Shown: one piece after another, positions 1 through 8,551 of the stretch
How positions within the stretch are numbered: position 1 is the stretch's first letter
How the letters are laid out: each line of letters begins with the position of its first letter
Assembly: GCF_017573465.1 (NCBI RefSeq)
Contig: NZ_JAGEPF010000010.1
Coordinates: 124,001-188,000, forward strand
Direction of reading: 5' to 3'
DNA from: Actinomadura violacea
GTDB lineage: Bacteria > Actinomycetota > Actinomycetes > Streptosporangiales > Streptosporangiaceae
DNA length: 64,000 nt
Program-made: the position numbers and the translations under genes
Notes under the pieces: model-generated
The model's database searches: none
What the model saw: only the letters and a program-made list of their open reading frames with translations
What the model was told of the DNA's origin: nothing

Positions 1-777
1 CCCGTCGGAGGGGCCCCGGTTCTGGCGGCGCGCGGCCTGGTCAGGGAGTTCCGCGGCTTCCGGGCCGTGGACGGCGTCGACCTGGACGTCGCGGAGGGCT
101 CGGTGCACGCGCTGGTGGGGCCGAACGGCGCGGGCAAGACCACGCTGTTCAACCTGCTCACCGGCTTCCTGAAGCCGACGGCGGGCAGCGTGCGGCTCGG
201 CCCGCACGAGCTCGCCGGGCGGAGCCCCGAGCACGTCGCGCGGCTCGGGCTGGCCCGGTCGTTCCAGATCACCAGCCTGTTCGCGGAGCTCACCCCGCTC
301 CAGCACGTCGAGCTGGCGCTGGCCGGCCGGACCGGGCTCGGCTGGCGGTTCTGGCGCTCGGACAAGGCGCTCGGGCGCTTCTCCGATCGCGCCGCCGAAC
401 TGCTCGAACAGGTCGGCCTTGACGGGCACGGCGCGACGCCCGCCGGCGCCCTCGCCTACGGCCGCAAGCGCGCGCTGGAGCTGGCGCTCGCCCTCGCCCT
501 CGACCCCAAGGTGCTGCTTCTGGACGAGCCGACCGCCGGGATGGGCGTGGAGGACGTCGACCGCACCGTCCAGCTGATCCGGCGGGTGCGCGAGTCCGGC
601 GACGGGACGCTGACCGTCGTGATGGTGGAGCACAACATGAGCGTCGTCTCCAGCCTCGCCGACCGGGTCACCGTGCTGCAGCAGGGCCGGGTGCTCGTCG
701 AGGGCCCGTACGCCGAGATCCGCCACGACCCGCGCGTCGTCACCGCCTACCTCGGAGACTCCAATGCTGCGCATTGA
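1..777 (+). CDS. livG: Branched-chain amino acid ABC transporter ATP-binding protein (LivG type), 5' partial
   Basis: Cytoplasmic ATPase of a hydrophobic amino-acid uptake ABC transporter. The open frame runs in from the left edge (first residues PVGGAPVLAARGLV), so the start codon lies outside the window; the GTG at 67 is internal. Visible motifs are Walker A GPNGAGKTT, the LivG-style degenerate signature AYGRKRALELA, Walker B VLLLDEPTAG and the switch histidine in VMVEHNM. It overlaps the next gene by 14 bp, as expected for translational coupling in a livGF operon. The family call is strong; the substrate (leucine, urea, benzoate or other) cannot be told from the ATPase. Confidence 0.93.
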   Translation, partial: PVGGAPVLAARGLVREFRGFRAVDGVDLDVAEGSVHALVGPNGAGKTTLFNLLTGFLKPTAGSVRLGPHELAGRSPEHVARLGLARSFQITSLFAELTPLQHVELALAGRTGLGWRFWRSDKALGRFSDRAAELLEQVGLDGHGATPAGALAYGRKRALELALALALDPKVLLLDEPTAGMGVEDVDRTVQLIRRVRESGDGTLTVVMVEHNMSVVSSLADRVTVLQQGRVLVEGPYAEIRHDPRVVTAYLGDSNAAH

Positions 778-1468
778 CGGACTGTCGGCCTGGTACGGCG
801 AGGCGCAGGCGCTGCGCGAGGTGTCGCTGCAGGTCGACGAGGGCGAGATCGTCACGCTGGTCGGGCGCAACGGCGCGGGCAAGACCACCCTCCTGCGCTG
901 CCTCATGGGCCTGCACAAGGACGCCAAGGGGACGATCGAGTTCCTCGGGGGCGACGTCACCGGGCTCGGCCCGCACAAGCGGGCCCGCCGCGGCCTCGGC
1001 TACGTCCCCGACGACCGCGGCATCTTCGCCACGCTCTCCGTCGAGGAGAACCTCACCCTCCCGCCCGTCGCGCGTCCGGACGACGACCGCGAAGCGTGGT
1101 CGCTGGAGCGGGTGTACGAGACGTTCCCGCGGCTGCGCGAGCGGCGCCGCTTCCCCGGGACGAAGCTGTCGGGCGGCGAGCAGCAGATGCTCGCGCTCGC
1201 CCGGGTGCTGCGCACCGGCGCCCGGCTGCTGCTGTGCGACGAGCCCACCGAGGGCCTGTCGCCGCTGATCGTCCAGCAGATCGGCGACATCCTCCGCGAG
1301 GTCAAGGCGGCCGGCGTGACCGTCCTGCTCATCGAGCAGAACGTGCACTTCGCCGCGACCGTGGCCGACCGGCACCACCTGCTCGCGGAGGGCCGCGTCG
1401 TGGAGTCGCTGGACAACGACGAGGTCCTCGCCCGCGAGGGCGAGCTCCTCGAATACCTCGGAATCTGA
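764..1468 (+). CDS. livF: Branched-chain amino acid ABC transporter ATP-binding protein (LivF type)
   Basis: Second ATPase subunit of the same importer, 234 aa, the usual LivF length. It has Walker A GRNGAGKTT near residue 35, the signature LSGGEQQMLALAR, Walker B LLLCDEPTEGL and the H-loop region LLIEQN, in which Gln replaces the usual His as is common in LivF proteins. It starts inside the end of livG and is followed 32 bp later by the binding-protein gene, so the two ATPases and three downstream genes form one operon. Substrate is not determined by this subunit. Confidence 0.93.
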   Translation: MLRIDGLSAWYGEAQALREVSLQVDEGEIVTLVGRNGAGKTTLLRCLMGLHKDAKGTIEFLGGDVTGLGPHKRARRGLGYVPDDRGIFATLSVEENLTLPPVARPDDDREAWSLERVYETFPRLRERRRFPGTKLSGGEQQMLALARVLRTGARLLLCDEPTEGLSPLIVQQIGDILREVKAAGVTVLLIEQNVHFAATVADRHHLLAEGRVVESLDNDEVLAREGELLEYLGI

Positions 1469-1500
1469 GAACCACCTCGAAGAACAGCAGGGAGACCCCG

Positions 1501-2739
1501 ATGACACTTGTGCGACGTTCGGCGGCGCTCGCCACCGCCGGAGCGCTGCTGGCCGGCTGCGCGGGCGGACCCGGCGGGGGCGGGGGGAAGATCAGCGACG
1601 GCAAGGTGGTCCTCGCCGTCCTCACCGACGAGTCCGGCGTCTACGCCGACCTGTCGGGCAGGAACGCCGTCCAGGCGGTGAAGATGGCCGTCGCGGACTA
1701 CAAGGCCAAGTACGGCGACAAGGCCGTCGCGAAGAAGATCGAGGTGGTGGACGCCGACCACCAGAACAAGCCGGACATCGCGAACTCCAAGGCGCAGGAG
1801 CTGTACGACCGGCAGAAGGCCGACCTGATCGTGGACGTGCCGACCTCGTCGGCCGCCCTCGCCGTCGCGACCGTCGCCAAGAACAAGAAGAAGCTGTTCA
1901 TCGACGTCGGCGCCGCGTCCACCGAGCTGGAAGGCAAGCAGTGCAACAAGTACACCTTCCACTACGGCTACAACAGCTACATGCTGGCCCACGGGACCGG
2001 TAGCGAGGTCACCAAGGACGGCTCTAAGAACTGGTACATCGTCTACCCGGACTACGCGTTCGGGCAGGACATGCAGAAGACGTTCACCGCGGCCGTGAAG
2101 GAGAGCGGCGGCACCGTCGTCAAGTCCGACCCGACGCCGTTCCCGAACGACAACTTCTCGACGTTCCTGCTGAAGGCGCCGGGGCTGAAGCCGAAGCCGC
2201 AGGTGCTCGGCGCCATGCAGGCGGGCGGCGACCTCGTCAACCTGGTGAAGCAGTACAACGAGTACAAGCTGCGCGACAAGGGCGTCGGGCTCGCGACGGG
2301 CCTGATGTTCATCACCGACATCCACTCACTCGGCCCGGACGCGCTCGCCGGCACGCGCTTCACCGACTTCTGGTACTGGAACGCCAACCAGGGCAACCGC
2401 GCCTGGGCGGACAAGTTCCAGGCCAAGACGGGCAAGCGCCCGACGGCCGTGCACGCCGCCGACTACTCCGCGGCCCTGCAGTACCTGGAGGCCGTGCAGC
2501 GCGGCGGCACCGACAAGTCCGACGGCGTGGTGAAGCAGCTCGAAGGCCACCAGGTCAACGACGTGTTCACCTCGACCGGGACCATCCGGCCGCAGGACCA
2601 CCTCCTCGTCCACGACGCCTACATCGCGCAGGTGAAGCCGGGCAGCGAGGTCAAGGAGCCCTGGGACTACGAGAAGATCCTCAAGACGATCCCGGCGGCG
2701 CAGGCTTTCCAGCAGCCTGACGCGGCCTGCAAGCTGTAG
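1501..2739 (+). CDS. ABC transporter substrate-binding lipoprotein (LivK/periplasmic binding protein type I)
   Basis: Extracellular solute receptor of the importer, 412 aa. The ATG at 1501 gives a lipoprotein signal peptide with an RR pair, a hydrophobic stretch and lipobox LAGC, followed by a Gly-rich linker and a mature domain starting DGKVVLAVLTDESG, typical of the Leu/Ile/Val-binding family. The frame stays open upstream to 1096, but that part is antisense-like shadow sequence inside livF. An AGGGAG ribosome site lies just upstream. Because the ligand is not obvious, livK is not assigned as a symbol; the protein may bind branched-chain amino acids, an amide or an aromatic acid. Confidence 0.92.
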   Translation: MTLVRRSAALATAGALLAGCAGGPGGGGGKISDGKVVLAVLTDESGVYADLSGRNAVQAVKMAVADYKAKYGDKAVAKKIEVVDADHQNKPDIANSKAQELYDRQKADLIVDVPTSSAALAVATVAKNKKKLFIDVGAASTELEGKQCNKYTFHYGYNSYMLAHGTGSEVTKDGSKNWYIVYPDYAFGQDMQKTFTAAVKESGGTVVKSDPTPFPNDNFSTFLLKAPGLKPKPQVLGAMQAGGDLVNLVKQYNEYKLRDKGVGLATGLMFITDIHSLGPDALAGTRFTDFWYWNANQGNRAWADKFQAKTGKRPTAVHAADYSAALQYLEAVQRGGTDKSDGVVKQLEGHQVNDVFTSTGTIRPQDHLLVHDAYIAQVKPGSEVKEPWDYEKILKTIPAAQAFQQPDAACKL

Positions 2740-2750
2740 GCGGGCCCGGC

Positions 2751-3611
2751 GTGCTGCAACAGGCGTTCAACGGGCTGGTGGGCGGGGCGTTCTACGCCCT
2801 GCTCGCCCTCGGCCTGGCCGTCATCTTCGGGATGCTCGGCGTCGTCAACTTCGCGCACGGCGCGTTCTACATGCTCGGCGCGTTCGGCTCCTACGTCCTG
2901 CTCGACTCGTGGGGCGTGAACTTCTGGGTCGCGCTGCCGCTCGTCCCCGTCGTGCTGGGCGTGGCGGGGACGGTGCTGGAGCGGCTGTTCATCCGCCGCC
3001 TCGCGCCGCTCGACCCGCTCTACAACTTCCTGTTCACCTTCGGTCTCGCGCTGATCCTGCAGGACCTGGTCAAGCGGGAGTACGGCGTGCAGTCGCAGCC
3101 GTACCCACGGCCGTCCGCGCTGGGCGGCTCCATCGACCTCGGCCTGTTCACCTACCCCGCCTACCAGGTGTTCGTGCTGGCGGTGTCGGTCGTGGTGTGC
3201 GCGGCGGTGTGGGTCGTGCTGACCCGCACCCGCGTCGGCATGATCGTCCGGGCGGCGACCGAGCGGCCGGAGCTGACCCGCGCGCTCGGCATCGACGTGG
3301 CCCGCTGGGTCACGCCGGTGTTCGGGTTCGGCGTCGCGCTCGCCGGGTTCGCCGGCGTGCTCGCCGCGCCGATGCGGGCGGTCAACCCGCTGATGGGCTC
3401 CGACCTGATCATCACCGTGTTCGCCGTGGTGGTGATCGGCGGGCTCGGCTCGGTGTTCGGGTCGGTCGCCGCCGGGTTCGCGGTCGGGATCGTCTCGGCG
3501 CTCGGCAACTACTACGTGCCGTCGCTGTCGCAGACGCTCGTGTTCATCCTGATGGCGGCGGTGCTGCTGTGGCGCCCGGCGGGGCTGTTCGGCCGCGAGG
3601 AGGCGCTCTAG
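2751..3611 (+). CDS. livH: Branched-chain amino acid ABC transporter permease (LivH type)
   Basis: Integral membrane subunit, 286 aa, GTG start 11 bp after the receptor gene. The sequence is a series of hydrophobic helices with the LivH opening GLVGGAFYALLALGLAVIF and the conserved VNFAHGAFYMLGAF segment; near the C-terminus lies VVVIGGLGSVFGSVAAGF, the cytoplasmic loop that docks to LivF/LivG. It abuts livM with no gap (stop at 3611, ATG at 3612), so the two permeases are almost certainly co-translated to form the transmembrane heterodimer. Confidence 0.93.
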   Translation: MLQQAFNGLVGGAFYALLALGLAVIFGMLGVVNFAHGAFYMLGAFGSYVLLDSWGVNFWVALPLVPVVLGVAGTVLERLFIRRLAPLDPLYNFLFTFGLALILQDLVKREYGVQSQPYPRPSALGGSIDLGLFTYPAYQVFVLAVSVVVCAAVWVVLTRTRVGMIVRAATERPELTRALGIDVARWVTPVFGFGVALAGFAGVLAAPMRAVNPLMGSDLIITVFAVVVIGGLGSVFGSVAAGFAVGIVSALGNYYVPSLSQTLVFILMAAVLLWRPAGLFGREEAL

Positions 3612-4595
3612 ATGGTCCTGTCCAAACTCGCCGGACGGCCCGTCCTGCTGGTCGTCGGACTGGTCGCGGCGCTCGTGCTGCCGTGGTTCGTGTACCCGCC
3701 GGTCGCGATGGACATCGCCTGCTGGGCGCTGTTCGCCGCCGCCGTGGACCTGCTGCTCGGCTTCACCGGGCTGCTGTCGTTCGGGCACGCCGCGTTCTGG
3801 GGGTCCGCCGCCTACGCGACGGGCCTGATCGCGGTGCACTCCGGGCTGCCGTTCCCGGTCGCGATCCTCGGCGGCGCGGCGTTCTCGGCGCTGCTCGCCG
3901 TCCCGATCGGGTACCTGTCCATCCGGCTGCGCGGCATCTACTTCGCGATGGTCACCCTCGCGTTCGCGCAGATGGTGTACTTCGTCGCCAACCAGTGGCG
4001 GGACGTGACGGGCGGGGAGAACGGCCTGCAGGGCATCCCGAGGAACTTCTTCGGCGTCGACCTGTCCGACCCGTTCTTCTTCTACTACGCGGGCCTGCCG
4101 TTCATCCTCGCCGGCCTGTTCGTCGCATGGCGGATCGTCCGGTCCCCGTTCGGACGGGTGCTGGTGTCCATCCGCGACAACTCGGCGCGGGCGCGCGCGC
4201 TGGGCTACAGCATCGACCGCTACAAGCTGCTGGTGTTCGTCCTGTCGGCGGCACTGTCGGGCCTGGGCGGCGGCCTGTTCGCCGTGGGCCACGGCTTCGC
4301 GTCCCTGGACGGCGTCTACTGGACGACGTCCGGGCAGGCCGTGATGATGGTCGTCCTCGGCGGCATCGGCACGCTGTGGGGAGGCGCGATCGGCGCCGCG
4401 CTGATCGTGGAGCTGAACGACTACCTCGCCACGGCCGGCTTCCAGGAGACCGGGATCATCACCGGCGCCATCTTCATCGTGGTGGTGCTGGTGTTCCGCC
4501 GCGGCGTCTGGGGCACCGCCCGCACCCTGCTGGCGAAACGCACCGCCCGCCACCCCGCGGACCCGGCACCGGCGAAGATCACCACCCCCGTCTGA
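3612..4595 (+). CDS. livM: Branched-chain amino acid ABC transporter permease (LivM type)
   Basis: Second permease, 327 aa, last gene of the importer operon. It carries the LivM hallmarks LLSFGHAAFWGSAAYATGL, the segment IRLRGIYFAMVTLAFAQM and the EAA-like loop VVLGGIGTLWGGAIGAAL before the last helices. The C-terminal 25 residues are polar and Pro/Ala rich. Transcription probably ends in the 27-bp inverted repeat that begins 4 bp after the stop codon. No regulator is encoded inside the operon; the convergent PucR-type gene is the nearest candidate. Confidence 0.93.
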   Translation: MVLSKLAGRPVLLVVGLVAALVLPWFVYPPVAMDIACWALFAAAVDLLLGFTGLLSFGHAAFWGSAAYATGLIAVHSGLPFPVAILGGAAFSALLAVPIGYLSIRLRGIYFAMVTLAFAQMVYFVANQWRDVTGGENGLQGIPRNFFGVDLSDPFFFYYAGLPFILAGLFVAWRIVRSPFGRVLVSIRDNSARARALGYSIDRYKLLVFVLSAALSGLGGGLFAVGHGFASLDGVYWTTSGQAVMMVVLGGIGTLWGGAIGAALIVELNDYLATAGFQETGIITGAIFIVVVLVFRRGVWGTARTLLAKRTARHPADPAPAKITTPV

Positions 4596-4598
4596 CCA

Positions 4599-4662
4599 CG
4601 TTGACTTGCGGCGTGTCGTCCTTAAGGAAGCCCTTTTAAGGACGACACGCCGCAAGTCAACG
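4599..4662. terminator. Perfect 27-bp inverted repeat, putative bidirectional terminator (copy 1)
   Basis: Arms 4599-4625 and 4636-4662 are perfectly complementary and enclose a 10-nt loop (ggaagccctt). The arms begin CGTTGACTTGCGGCGTGTC. It sits between the convergent livM and PucR-type genes. The TGA inside the right arm, read on the minus strand, is the stop codon of the PucR gene. A second copy lies at 28915-28978 with one compensated base-pair change, showing that the base pairing is conserved. Confidence 0.85.
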
Positions 4663-6549
4663 GGAGAGGCGGTGCAGGCGGAGAGCGAGCTGCAGCTCCA
4701 GCGCGCGTTCGGGGGACTGCCAGTCCTCGCCGAGGAGGCGGGCGATGCGGTCCAGGCGCTGGCTGACGGTGTTGACGTGGATGTGCAAGCGCTCGGCCGT
4801 CCGGGACAGGCTGCCGCCCGTGCCGAAGTAGGCGTCCAGCGTCCGGACGAGGGCCGTGCCGCGCCGCTCGTCGTAGCCGAGGACGGGCCCCAGCGTGCCG
4901 TCGAGAAAGCCCGGGACGTCCCGCCCGTCGCCGATGAGCAGGCCGACGAAGCCCAGCTCGGACGCGCCGGCGCCGTCCCCGCGGCGGCCGAGGGCGAGCA
5001 GCGCGTCCGCGCAGCGGCGCGCCTCCAGGTGCGCCCCCGCGATCCCGGACGGGCCGTCCACCGGGCCCGCCGCGCCGACGGTCGCCGGGCGGCCGAGCGA
5101 GGCGCCGAGCTCCTTGGCGACCCGGCGGGCCGCCTCGCCCGCCCGCTCGCCCGGCAGCAGCAGGACGATCTCGTCGCCGCGCGCGGCGGCCAGGCCGTGC
5201 TCGACCGCCGCGAACGACGACGCCCAGAAGGCGGCGCGCTGCCGGTGGTCGTGCGACTCGTAGCGGGCGCACAGCAGCACGTGCGGCGCGGTCAGGTCGA
5301 CGTTCACCCGCCGGGCCCGGACGATCAGCGTGTCGGCGTCGGTGCGGCGGCCCGACAGCAGGTCGTCGAGCAGCTCGCCGCGGACGCGGCCCTCCGCCTC
5401 GGTCACGCTGCGCTGGAACAGCACCAGCAGCGCGGTCACGAGCGCGGCGCGCTCCAGGATGCGCTGGTCGGCGCCGGACACCTCGTCGGCGGTGCGCAGC
5501 ACCAGCGTGCCGAGCATCTCGTCGCCGGTCGTCACCGAGGCGATCCACAGGTCCCCGCGCCGGACGGTGCGTCCCTGCGCGCGCGCGGAATGCGCCGACG
5601 CCATCACGCCGGACAGCTCCTCGTCGCTCAGGGACGCCGACGCGGCCCCGGTCGTGGCGAGGTGCCGGCCGTCGGCGTCCAGGACGTGCAGCGTCCCGCC
5701 GAGCAGCTCGGTGACGACGGCGCCGACGTCCTCGACGCCGCCGCCGCGGACGACCACCGCCGTCATCCGGTCGTGCGCGCGCGCCGCCTGCTCGACGGCC
5801 GCGCTGCGCGCCTTGATGACCTCGTTGGCGGCGCTCAGCTCCTCCAACGCGGTCTGCGTCTCCTCCAGCAGGCGGGCGTTGTCGATCGCCACCGCCGCGT
5901 GCGCGGCCAGCGAGCCGAGCAGCGCGACCTCCTCCTGGTCGAACGGGCGCTCGCTGCGGTTCGCGGCCGTCAGCACCCCGATCACGCGGCTGCCCAGCCG
6001 CATCGGCACGCCGAGGATCGCGACGATGCCCTCCTCGGCCACCGCCGAGTCGATGAACCCGCGGTGCCGGAACTGCTCGTCGCCGAGATAGTGCGCGCTC
6101 GTGTACGGCATCGCCGTCTGCGCGACCAGCCCGACCAGGCCCGTCCCCATCGGCAGCCGCAGCCGCCGGAACGCCGCCGACACCGACCCGTCGGTGACCC
6201 GCATGTAGGTCTCGCCGCGCTCGTCGTCGTTCAGCGTCAGGTACGCGATGTCGGCGCTCAGCAGCCGCCGGGCGCGCCGCGTGATCGCCTCCAGCACCGC
6301 GTCGAGGTCGCGCAGCCCGGCGAGGTCGCCCGCGGTGTCGAACAGCGCGGCGAGCTCGGTCTCCCGGCGGGCGTGCCGCCGCATGATCGCCCGGACCCGC
6401 AGCGCGGCGAGCTTCGCCGCCTCCAGTTCGGCCAGCACGGTCGCCGAGGCGCCCTGCGCCCGCGCCTGCACGAGCGGCCCCTCGAACTCGACGGGGGACG
6501 CCTCGCGGGCGAGCAGTTCGAGGAAGACGCCGCAGGTCATACGGGCCAT
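4657..6549 (-). CDS. GAF-domain, PucR/CdaR-type helix-turn-helix transcriptional regulator
   Basis: Cytoplasmic regulator of about 630 aa. An N-terminal helical part is followed by a GAF domain (roughly residues 65-215, including GLVGLVAQTAMPY and IAILGVPMRLGSRVIGVLTAANR). Next come a helical linker and a GGDEF-like/CdaR middle region. The C-terminal PucR helix-turn-helix reads TAERLHIHVNTVSQRLDRI. The start is ATG 6549 or 6540; the upstream dehydrogenase stops 3 bp before 6549 and no clear ribosome site is visible, suggesting translational coupling. The context suggests control of 3-hydroxybutyrate catabolism or the convergent importer; this is inference. Confidence 0.85.
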   Translation of the reverse strand: MARMTCGVFLELLAREASPVEFEGPLVQARAQGASATVLAELEAAKLAALRVRAIMRRHARRETELAALFDTAGDLAGLRDLDAVLEAITRRARRLLSADIAYLTLNDDERGETYMRVTDGSVSAAFRRLRLPMGTGLVGLVAQTAMPYTSAHYLGDEQFRHRGFIDSAVAEEGIVAILGVPMRLGSRVIGVLTAANRSERPFDQEEVALLGSLAAHAAVAIDNARLLEETQTALEELSAANEVIKARSAAVEQAARAHDRMTAVVVRGGGVEDVGAVVTELLGGTLHVLDADGRHLATTGAASASLSDEELSGVMASAHSARAQGRTVRRGDLWIASVTTGDEMLGTLVLRTADEVSGADQRILERAALVTALLVLFQRSVTEAEGRVRGELLDDLLSGRRTDADTLIVRARRVNVDLTAPHVLLCARYESHDHRQRAAFWASSFAAVEHGLAAARGDEIVLLLPGERAGEAARRVAKELGASLGRPATVGAAGPVDGPSGIAGAHLEARRCADALLALGRRGDGAGASELGFVGLLIGDGRDVPGFLDGTLGPVLGYDERRGTALVRTLDAYFGTGGSLSRTAERLHIHVNTVSQRLDRIARLLGEDWQSPERALELQLALRLHRLSR

Positions 6550-6551
6550 TG

Positions 6552-7340
6552 TCAATGCGACGTCCAGCCGCCGTCGAGAGCGAGGGACGCACCGGTCACC
6601 ATCGACGCGGCGGGCGAGCACAGGTAGCCGACCAGCGAGGCCACCTCGTCCGGCTCGATCAGCCGCTTCACCGCCGAATGCTCCAGCATGATGCGTTCGA
6701 CGACCTCGTCCGGGGCCATGCCGTGCGCGCGCGCCTGGTCGGCTATCTGGCCCTCCACCAGCGGCGTCCGCACATAGGACGGGTTGACGCAGTTGGACGT
6801 CACACCATGCGGAGCGCCTTCCAGCGCGATCACCTTGGACAGCCCTTCGAGCGCGTGCTTGGCCGTCACATAGGCCACCTTGTACGGCGAGGCCCGCAGC
6901 CCGTGCACGGACGAGATGTTGACCACCCGTCCCCAGCCCCGCTCGTACATGCCGGGGAGCGCCTCCCGGGCGAGCCGGAACGGCGCCTCCACCATCAGCC
7001 GCTGGATCCGCGCGAACACCTCCGGCGGGAACTCGTGGACCGGCGCCACATGCTGCACGCCCGCGTTGTTGACCAGGATGTCCGCGCCCGCGGCGATGCC
7101 GTCCAGCCGGTCGACGTCGGAGAGGTCGGCGAGCAGGGGGGTCCCGCCGATCTCGTCCGCCGCCGCGCGCGCCGCGTCGCCGTCCACGTCCGCCACCACC
7201 ACGCGGGCGCCCGCCCGGGCCAGCAGCCGCGCGCAGGCACGGCCGATGCCGCTCGCGCCGCCGGTGACCAGGGCCCGTTTCCCCGACAGGTCCAGCGCTT
7301 CGGAGGTCCAAGCGGCGGGCCGGGGTGTCACGCTCGTCAT
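6552..7340 (-). CDS. 3-hydroxybutyrate dehydrogenase (short-chain dehydrogenase/reductase)
   Basis: Likely NAD-dependent oxidation of 3-hydroxybutyrate to acetoacetate, 262 aa. Classic SDR motifs are present: TGGASGIG nucleotide-binding loop near residue 27, NNAG, catalytic Ser in NISSVHG, and YVTAKHALEG for Tyr-x-x-x-Lys. The C-terminal pattern MLEHSAVKRLIEPDEVA and DGGWTSH is characteristic of bacterial 3-hydroxybutyrate dehydrogenases rather than generic SDRs. It is the first gene of a two-gene operon with the PucR-type regulator. Substrate identity is inferred from the motif pattern. Confidence 0.85.
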   Translation of the reverse strand: MTSVTPRPAAWTSEALDLSGKRALVTGGASGIGRACARLLARAGARVVVADVDGDAARAAADEIGGTPLLADLSDVDRLDGIAAGADILVNNAGVQHVAPVHEFPPEVFARIQRLMVEAPFRLAREALPGMYERGWGRVVNISSVHGLRASPYKVAYVTAKHALEGLSKVIALEGAPHGVTSNCVNPSYVRTPLVEGQIADQARAHGMAPDEVVERIMLEHSAVKRLIEPDEVASLVGYLCSPAASMVTGASLALDGGWTSH

Positions 7341-7420
7341 GCGCAGAACCTACGAAGCGGCGCCACCTGCTCCCATGTGGCCCCGGCACACAATCCCTTG
7401 ACGGATGGTATGGGCGGCCC

Positions 7421-8458
7421 TTACAGCAGGCCGTTCCACATCTGCTCGACGACGAGCGACCACCAGCGGTCCTCGCCGTGGAAGGCGGACGGGTCGACGG
7501 CCGCCAGCTGCTCCTGGATCCGCTCCACCATCGCGCCCGCTGCGTACGGGTCGAGCCCCCGCATCCGCTGCCGCCCCCGCGCGAGCAGCGTCAGCGAACG
7601 CGCGAGCTCCGCCGGTCCGGTGTTGACGAAGCGGGTCTTCCCGCTGTTCGGGTCCACGGCCCACACGCGGCCGATGATGTGCGGCGGGCCGGCGATCATC
7701 ACGCTGAACAGGCAGTGGCCGTCGCCGCCGATGCTGACCAGCGCGTCCAGGTTGGCCAGCGCCTGGTCCGACAGCGGGCTGCGCCGCTCCCGCAGCTGCA
7801 CGGCCGCGGGCTTGGCGGTCCATGCCTGGAAGATGTGCGGCACCTTCGCCGGCAGGCCCGCCTCGGCGAGCGCCGCCGCCTGCGGCGCCGGGACGCGGAG
7901 GCGCTCCAGCTCGTCCCGCGGGTAGCGGCGGACGCCGTCCGGGCCGAACGCCGACGCCAGCACGCGGCCGAGCTGCGCGCCGTCCAGCGGGGGAGCCTCC
8001 GGCACCGCCGGCACGGGGACGGGCGACGCCGCGGGCGCGGCGGGCTGCCCCATCAGCTGCGCCATCATCGCCGCCTGCTCGGCGTTCGCCGCGACGGCGG
8101 CGTCCCGCTCCGCCCTGGTCTCCCCGTAGGGCCGGCCGCACGAGATCTCGGCGTGCGGGAAGGCGAACTCGCGCAGCTGCGCGTCGCAGTAGCAGCCGGG
8201 CAGGCGGCACGGCTCGATCTCCGAGTGCGCCGCCGACACGCTCTGCGGGGGCACGCCGAGCCGCTGCAGCTCCTCCCACACCTGCCAGAACGGGGTCGGG
8301 AGCCCCGGCCCGGACACCTTGGCCAGGTAGGTCTCCTCGCCGCCCGGGGCCCGGTAGGTGACCGTGAGGGTGTTGCCCGCCCCCACCGCCGGCCGCCCCG
8401 GCGCCCCGCCGCCGCCCGGTCCGCCCGGTCCGCCCTGCCCATCGCCGCCGTCGTACAT
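7421..8458 (-). CDS. Putative nucleotide-deaminase/SUKH-like protein (toxin-immunity related)
   Basis: A 345-aa soluble protein. A Gly/Pro-rich start leads to a region with AAHSEIEPCRLPGCYC, a compact His-x-Glu...Cys...Cys pattern recalling zinc-dependent deaminase folds of polymorphic toxins, followed by a RPYGETRAERDAA segment. After an Ala/Pro linker (about residues 150-180) the C-terminal half has the YPRDELERLRVP...IGGDGHCLFSV layout with FVNTGPAELARSL, resembling SUKH-type immunity domains. Both assignments come from recalled family patterns, not a search. No secretion signal is seen. It stands alone between divergent or convergent metabolic genes. Confidence 0.5.
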   Translation of the reverse strand: MYDGGDGQGGPGGPGGGGAPGRPAVGAGNTLTVTYRAPGGEETYLAKVSGPGLPTPFWQVWEELQRLGVPPQSVSAAHSEIEPCRLPGCYCDAQLREFAFPHAEISCGRPYGETRAERDAAVAANAEQAAMMAQLMGQPAAPAASPVPVPAVPEAPPLDGAQLGRVLASAFGPDGVRRYPRDELERLRVPAPQAAALAEAGLPAKVPHIFQAWTAKPAAVQLRERRSPLSDQALANLDALVSIGGDGHCLFSVMIAGPPHIIGRVWAVDPNSGKTRFVNTGPAELARSLTLLARGRQRMRGLDPYAAGAMVERIQEQLAAVDPSAFHGEDRWWSLVVEQMWNGLL

Positions 8459-8551
8459 CGGCGTCCTGCTCCTTCGCCTGGTCCGTTCGTAATCGATCTT
8501 GAGGAGAGGCTAGCGTTGGGGCGGCATCCGCTGACGGGCGAGAGGGTTCCG

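Noticed and set aside
2667..4655. 662-aa minus-strand frame over the Liv permease genes
   Set aside because: Arg/Gln/Asp-rich shadow; both permeases on the other strand are clear.
6550..7389. N-terminal extension of the PucR-type gene through the dehydrogenase region
   Set aside because: It is the wrong frame over the SDR gene, whose own frame carries all SDR motifs.
7325..8551. Long N-terminal extension of the epoxide-hydrolase gene
   Set aside because: It overlaps the minus-strand deaminase/SUKH-like gene and has shadow composition; ATG 8552 matches the family N-terminus.
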